A stretch of 64,000 nt of DNA from DASXMT01 sp963781305 (GTDB taxonomy: Bacteria > Actinomycetota > Acidimicrobiia > Acidimicrobiales > RAAP-2). A program made the translations under genes and the position numbers. Below are positions 62,677-64,000 of this stretch, in pieces; positions within the stretch are counted from its first letter, which is position 1, and each line of letters begins with the position of its first letter. The stretch spans positions 1 to 64,000 of the forward strand of contig CAWAFL010000013.1 of assembly GCA_963781305.1 (NCBI GenBank). The letters run 5' to 3'. The notes beneath the pieces were generated by a model that was given only the letters and a program-made list of their open reading frames with translations, ran no database searches and was not told the DNA's origin.

Positions 62677-63480
62677 TCAACCCCTGCGAGGGGACCACTT
62701 CCATCGGCGCACGGCCACGATGGCGCCGACAGCACCCCAGATGGCAACGATGAGGAGGTCGTGCCAAGCCCACGGGGACGCACCCCTTTGGGTATTGAAG
62801 GGAGCGAAGACGGCGTTAATGAAATGGTGCACAGGGAAGTACGCCGAGAACTGGGCCAGGCCCGAACCGGGCTTGAGCGGGAACCACAGTCCTGACAGAA
62901 AGAGCAGTACGAAGAAGATGATGCTGACGATCGGGCCGGCCGCATCCTGATTCGGGACGAGCGTGCTCATGGCCACCCCGAGCGCAGAGAAGCAGAGCAT
63001 GCCCACGACGATGGCCACCACGAAGGCACCCACGTTGTCCGGAAAGTGGACGTTGAACCCAAGTCTCCCGACGACAAGGAGTATGACCACCTCGATGACG
63101 GCGACGACCATGGAGCTCAAGACGATGGCGGTGAGCAGCGCCCAGGTGGGGAGGGGACTGAGTCTGAGCCGCTTGAGAAGGCCCATCTCCCGTCGGTTGA
63201 CCAGCGTGATGGCCAAGATGTTGAAGCAGGCTGCCATCACGCCGTAAGCGGCAAACCCGGGCACGTAGTACTGAACCAGCCGAATGTTCCCGTAGAACGA
63301 GATGTGTGAATTCCCCGCTGAGGCTCCCAGCAGGATGAGGAAGACCACTGAGAACCCCACGGTAAAGACGGCCCCGATCGGGTTGAGCCAGAACGACAGC
63401 TGTTCGTAGCGGACCTGTCGGCCCACCAACTTGACGTCGCTCAATCCTTCGAAGGAACCGATGACGGGAGTGGCGCTCAT
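62677..63480 (-). CDS. ABC-2 type transporter permease
   Basis: A 267-residue protein with six hydrophobic helices. LKRLRLSPLPTWALLTAIVLSS is the conserved ABC-2 loop and helix, and SGLWFPLKPGSGLAQFSAYFPVHHFINAVFAPF in outline is the family's C-terminal signature. Its ATG overlaps the stop of the ATPase gene by 4 bases, so the two subunits are made together. It exports a drug, lipid or similar compound. Confidence 0.9.
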   Translation of the reverse strand: MSATPVIGSFEGLSDVKLVGRQVRYEQLSFWLNPIGAVFTVGFSVVFLILLGASAGNSHISFYGNIRLVQYYVPGFAAYGVMAACFNILAITLVNRREMGLLKRLRLSPLPTWALLTAIVLSSMVVAVIEVVILLVVGRLGFNVHFPDNVGAFVVAIVVGMLCFSALGVAMSTLVPNQDAAGPIVSIIFFVLLFLSGLWFPLKPGSGLAQFSAYFPVHHFINAVFAPFNTQRGASPWAWHDLLIVAIWGAVGAIVAVRRWKWSPRRG

Positions 63481-64000
63481 TGCTCGTCCCTCGTCAGCTG
63501 GAGGTAGACGTCTTCCAAGGTGGTCCGGGCAACCGAGAGACCAGGTAGACGAAGGTTGCGGTCGAGGGCCCAGCCGCTGAGCGCGTGAAGCACGGGCAGC
63601 TCATCCTCGGTGTGGATCTCGACGTGCCCGTCTGGCTCGGCATGGACTGGGACAGGGAGGTCACTCGCAGAGATCCCGTCGGGCAGCACGAAGCGGATGG
63701 TCACGGCACCCGCGTCTCGTCCACCGAGAGAAGCCGGTGTCCCGGTGGCCACGATCCGAGCGTTGTTGAGCACCGCCACCTGATCGGCCAGCGCCTCCAC
63801 CTCGTCCATGTAGTGGGTGGTCAACAGCACCGTGGTGCCCTCGGATGCAAGTTTGCGGATCAGGTCCCAAGAATCTCGGCGACCTGACGGGTCGAGCCCG
63901 GTGGTTGGCTCGTCGAGAAAGAGCAGCTCGGGATTGCCCACGATGCCGAGGCCCACATCGAGCCGGCGCTGCTGGCCGCCGGAAAGGGTCTTTACCCGGG
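63477..64000 (-). CDS. ABC transporter ATP-binding protein, 5' end beyond the window
   Basis: The visible 174 codons start inside the signature KTLSGGQQRRLDVGL, then Walker B ELLFLDEPTTGLDP, the H-loop LTTHYMDEVEALADQ and a C-terminal accessory region. Walker A and the start lie beyond base 64000. This is the DrrA-type ATPase of an ABC-2 exporter with the overlapping permease gene. Confidence 0.93.
   Translation of the reverse strand, partial: RVKTLSGGQQRRLDVGLGIVGNPELLFLDEPTTGLDPSGRRDSWDLIRKLASEGTTVLLTTHYMDEVEALADQVAVLNNARIVATGTPASLGGRDAGAVTIRFVLPDGISASDLPVPVHAEPDGHVEIHTEDELPVLHALSGWALDRNLRLPGLSVARTTLEDVYLQLTRDEQ

Noticed and set aside
1..64000. CRISPR array, toxin-antitoxin pair, retron or prophage structural genes
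   Set aside because: No regularly spaced repeats, no reverse transcriptase, no capsid/tail or paired small genes of known type were seen.

Overview
The window is high-GC bacterial DNA whose gene content points to an actinobacterium. The indicators are a mycofactocin-type SDR, an F420-type luciferase-like oxidoreductase and the remnant of a second, ECF sigma factors of the SigG-like and ECF42 (DGPF-partnered) types, many GTG starts, HxlR, CYTH-CHAD and DUF6328 genes, and a MoxR-DUF58-VWA-VWA operon. No rRNA gene or intact tRNA is present. An acidimicrobial lineage is possible, but the sequence alone does not settle it.

Layout. 0-1.5 kb: an intact FAD disulfide oxidoreductase translationally coupled to a VOC gene. 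1.5-9.3 kb: almost every gene is recognisable (VOC, response regulator, STAS, DUF6328, CYTH-CHAD, HsdM, an unnamed actinobacterial protein) but split by one or more frameshifts, although catalytic and binding motifs survive. 9.8-15.3 kb: a large LuxR/AAA regulator, a hemerythrin-domain protein and a DHA2-type exporter flanked by two copies of the 5' end of a lost redoxin gene. 15.4-20.3 kb: an apparent island remnant made of the 3' half of a tRNA-Arg, a giant Fe-S RecB-nuclease/helicase and an ArdC-type antirestriction protein, followed by about 1.2 kb without genes. 21.5-28.2 kb: metabolic genes (Asp-nucleophile hydrolase, CTG-started NAD(P)-binding protein, glycerol dehydrogenase, a glutamine synthetase-like enzyme and an amidohydrolase in the same reading frame separated by one TGA, DUF4239 protein).

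28.6-44.6 kb: a SigG-like sigma factor divergent from a dihydrofolate-reductase-like gene with matching promoter-like motifs, two SDRs (one mycofactocin type), two methyltransferases with a palindrome next to a truncated MarR gene, a Nudix hydrolase, an ARPP-1 protein, a ring-cleaving VOC dioxygenase with a clear promoter and operator, a GMC oxidoreductase with an overlapping unknown partner gene, and several truncated genes (MarR, quinone reductase, LLM oxidoreductase, phosphotransferase-like). 44.6-52.7 kb: a secreted Cys-rich protein, ferritin-like protein plus dodecin, dienelactone hydrolase, an HxlR regulator with operator half-sites, an SDR/LLM pair, and a complete ECF42 module (DGPF protein, sigma factor, cognate-looking promoter).

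52.7-64 kb: mtnA, then a tightly overlapping operon of a membrane-anchored trypsin-like protease, MoxR ATPase, DUF58 protein and two VWA membrane proteins. This is followed by envelope genes (secreted SGNH hydrolase, PBP4-type carboxypeptidase), a second DHFR-like protein and an ABC-2 exporter whose ATPase runs off the window end.

The most useful leads are the same-frame glutamine synthetase/amidohydrolase pair, the tRNA-Arg remnant beside the nuclease-helicase/ArdC pair, the protease-led MoxR operon, and several promoter or operator motifs that pair regulators with specific neighbours.
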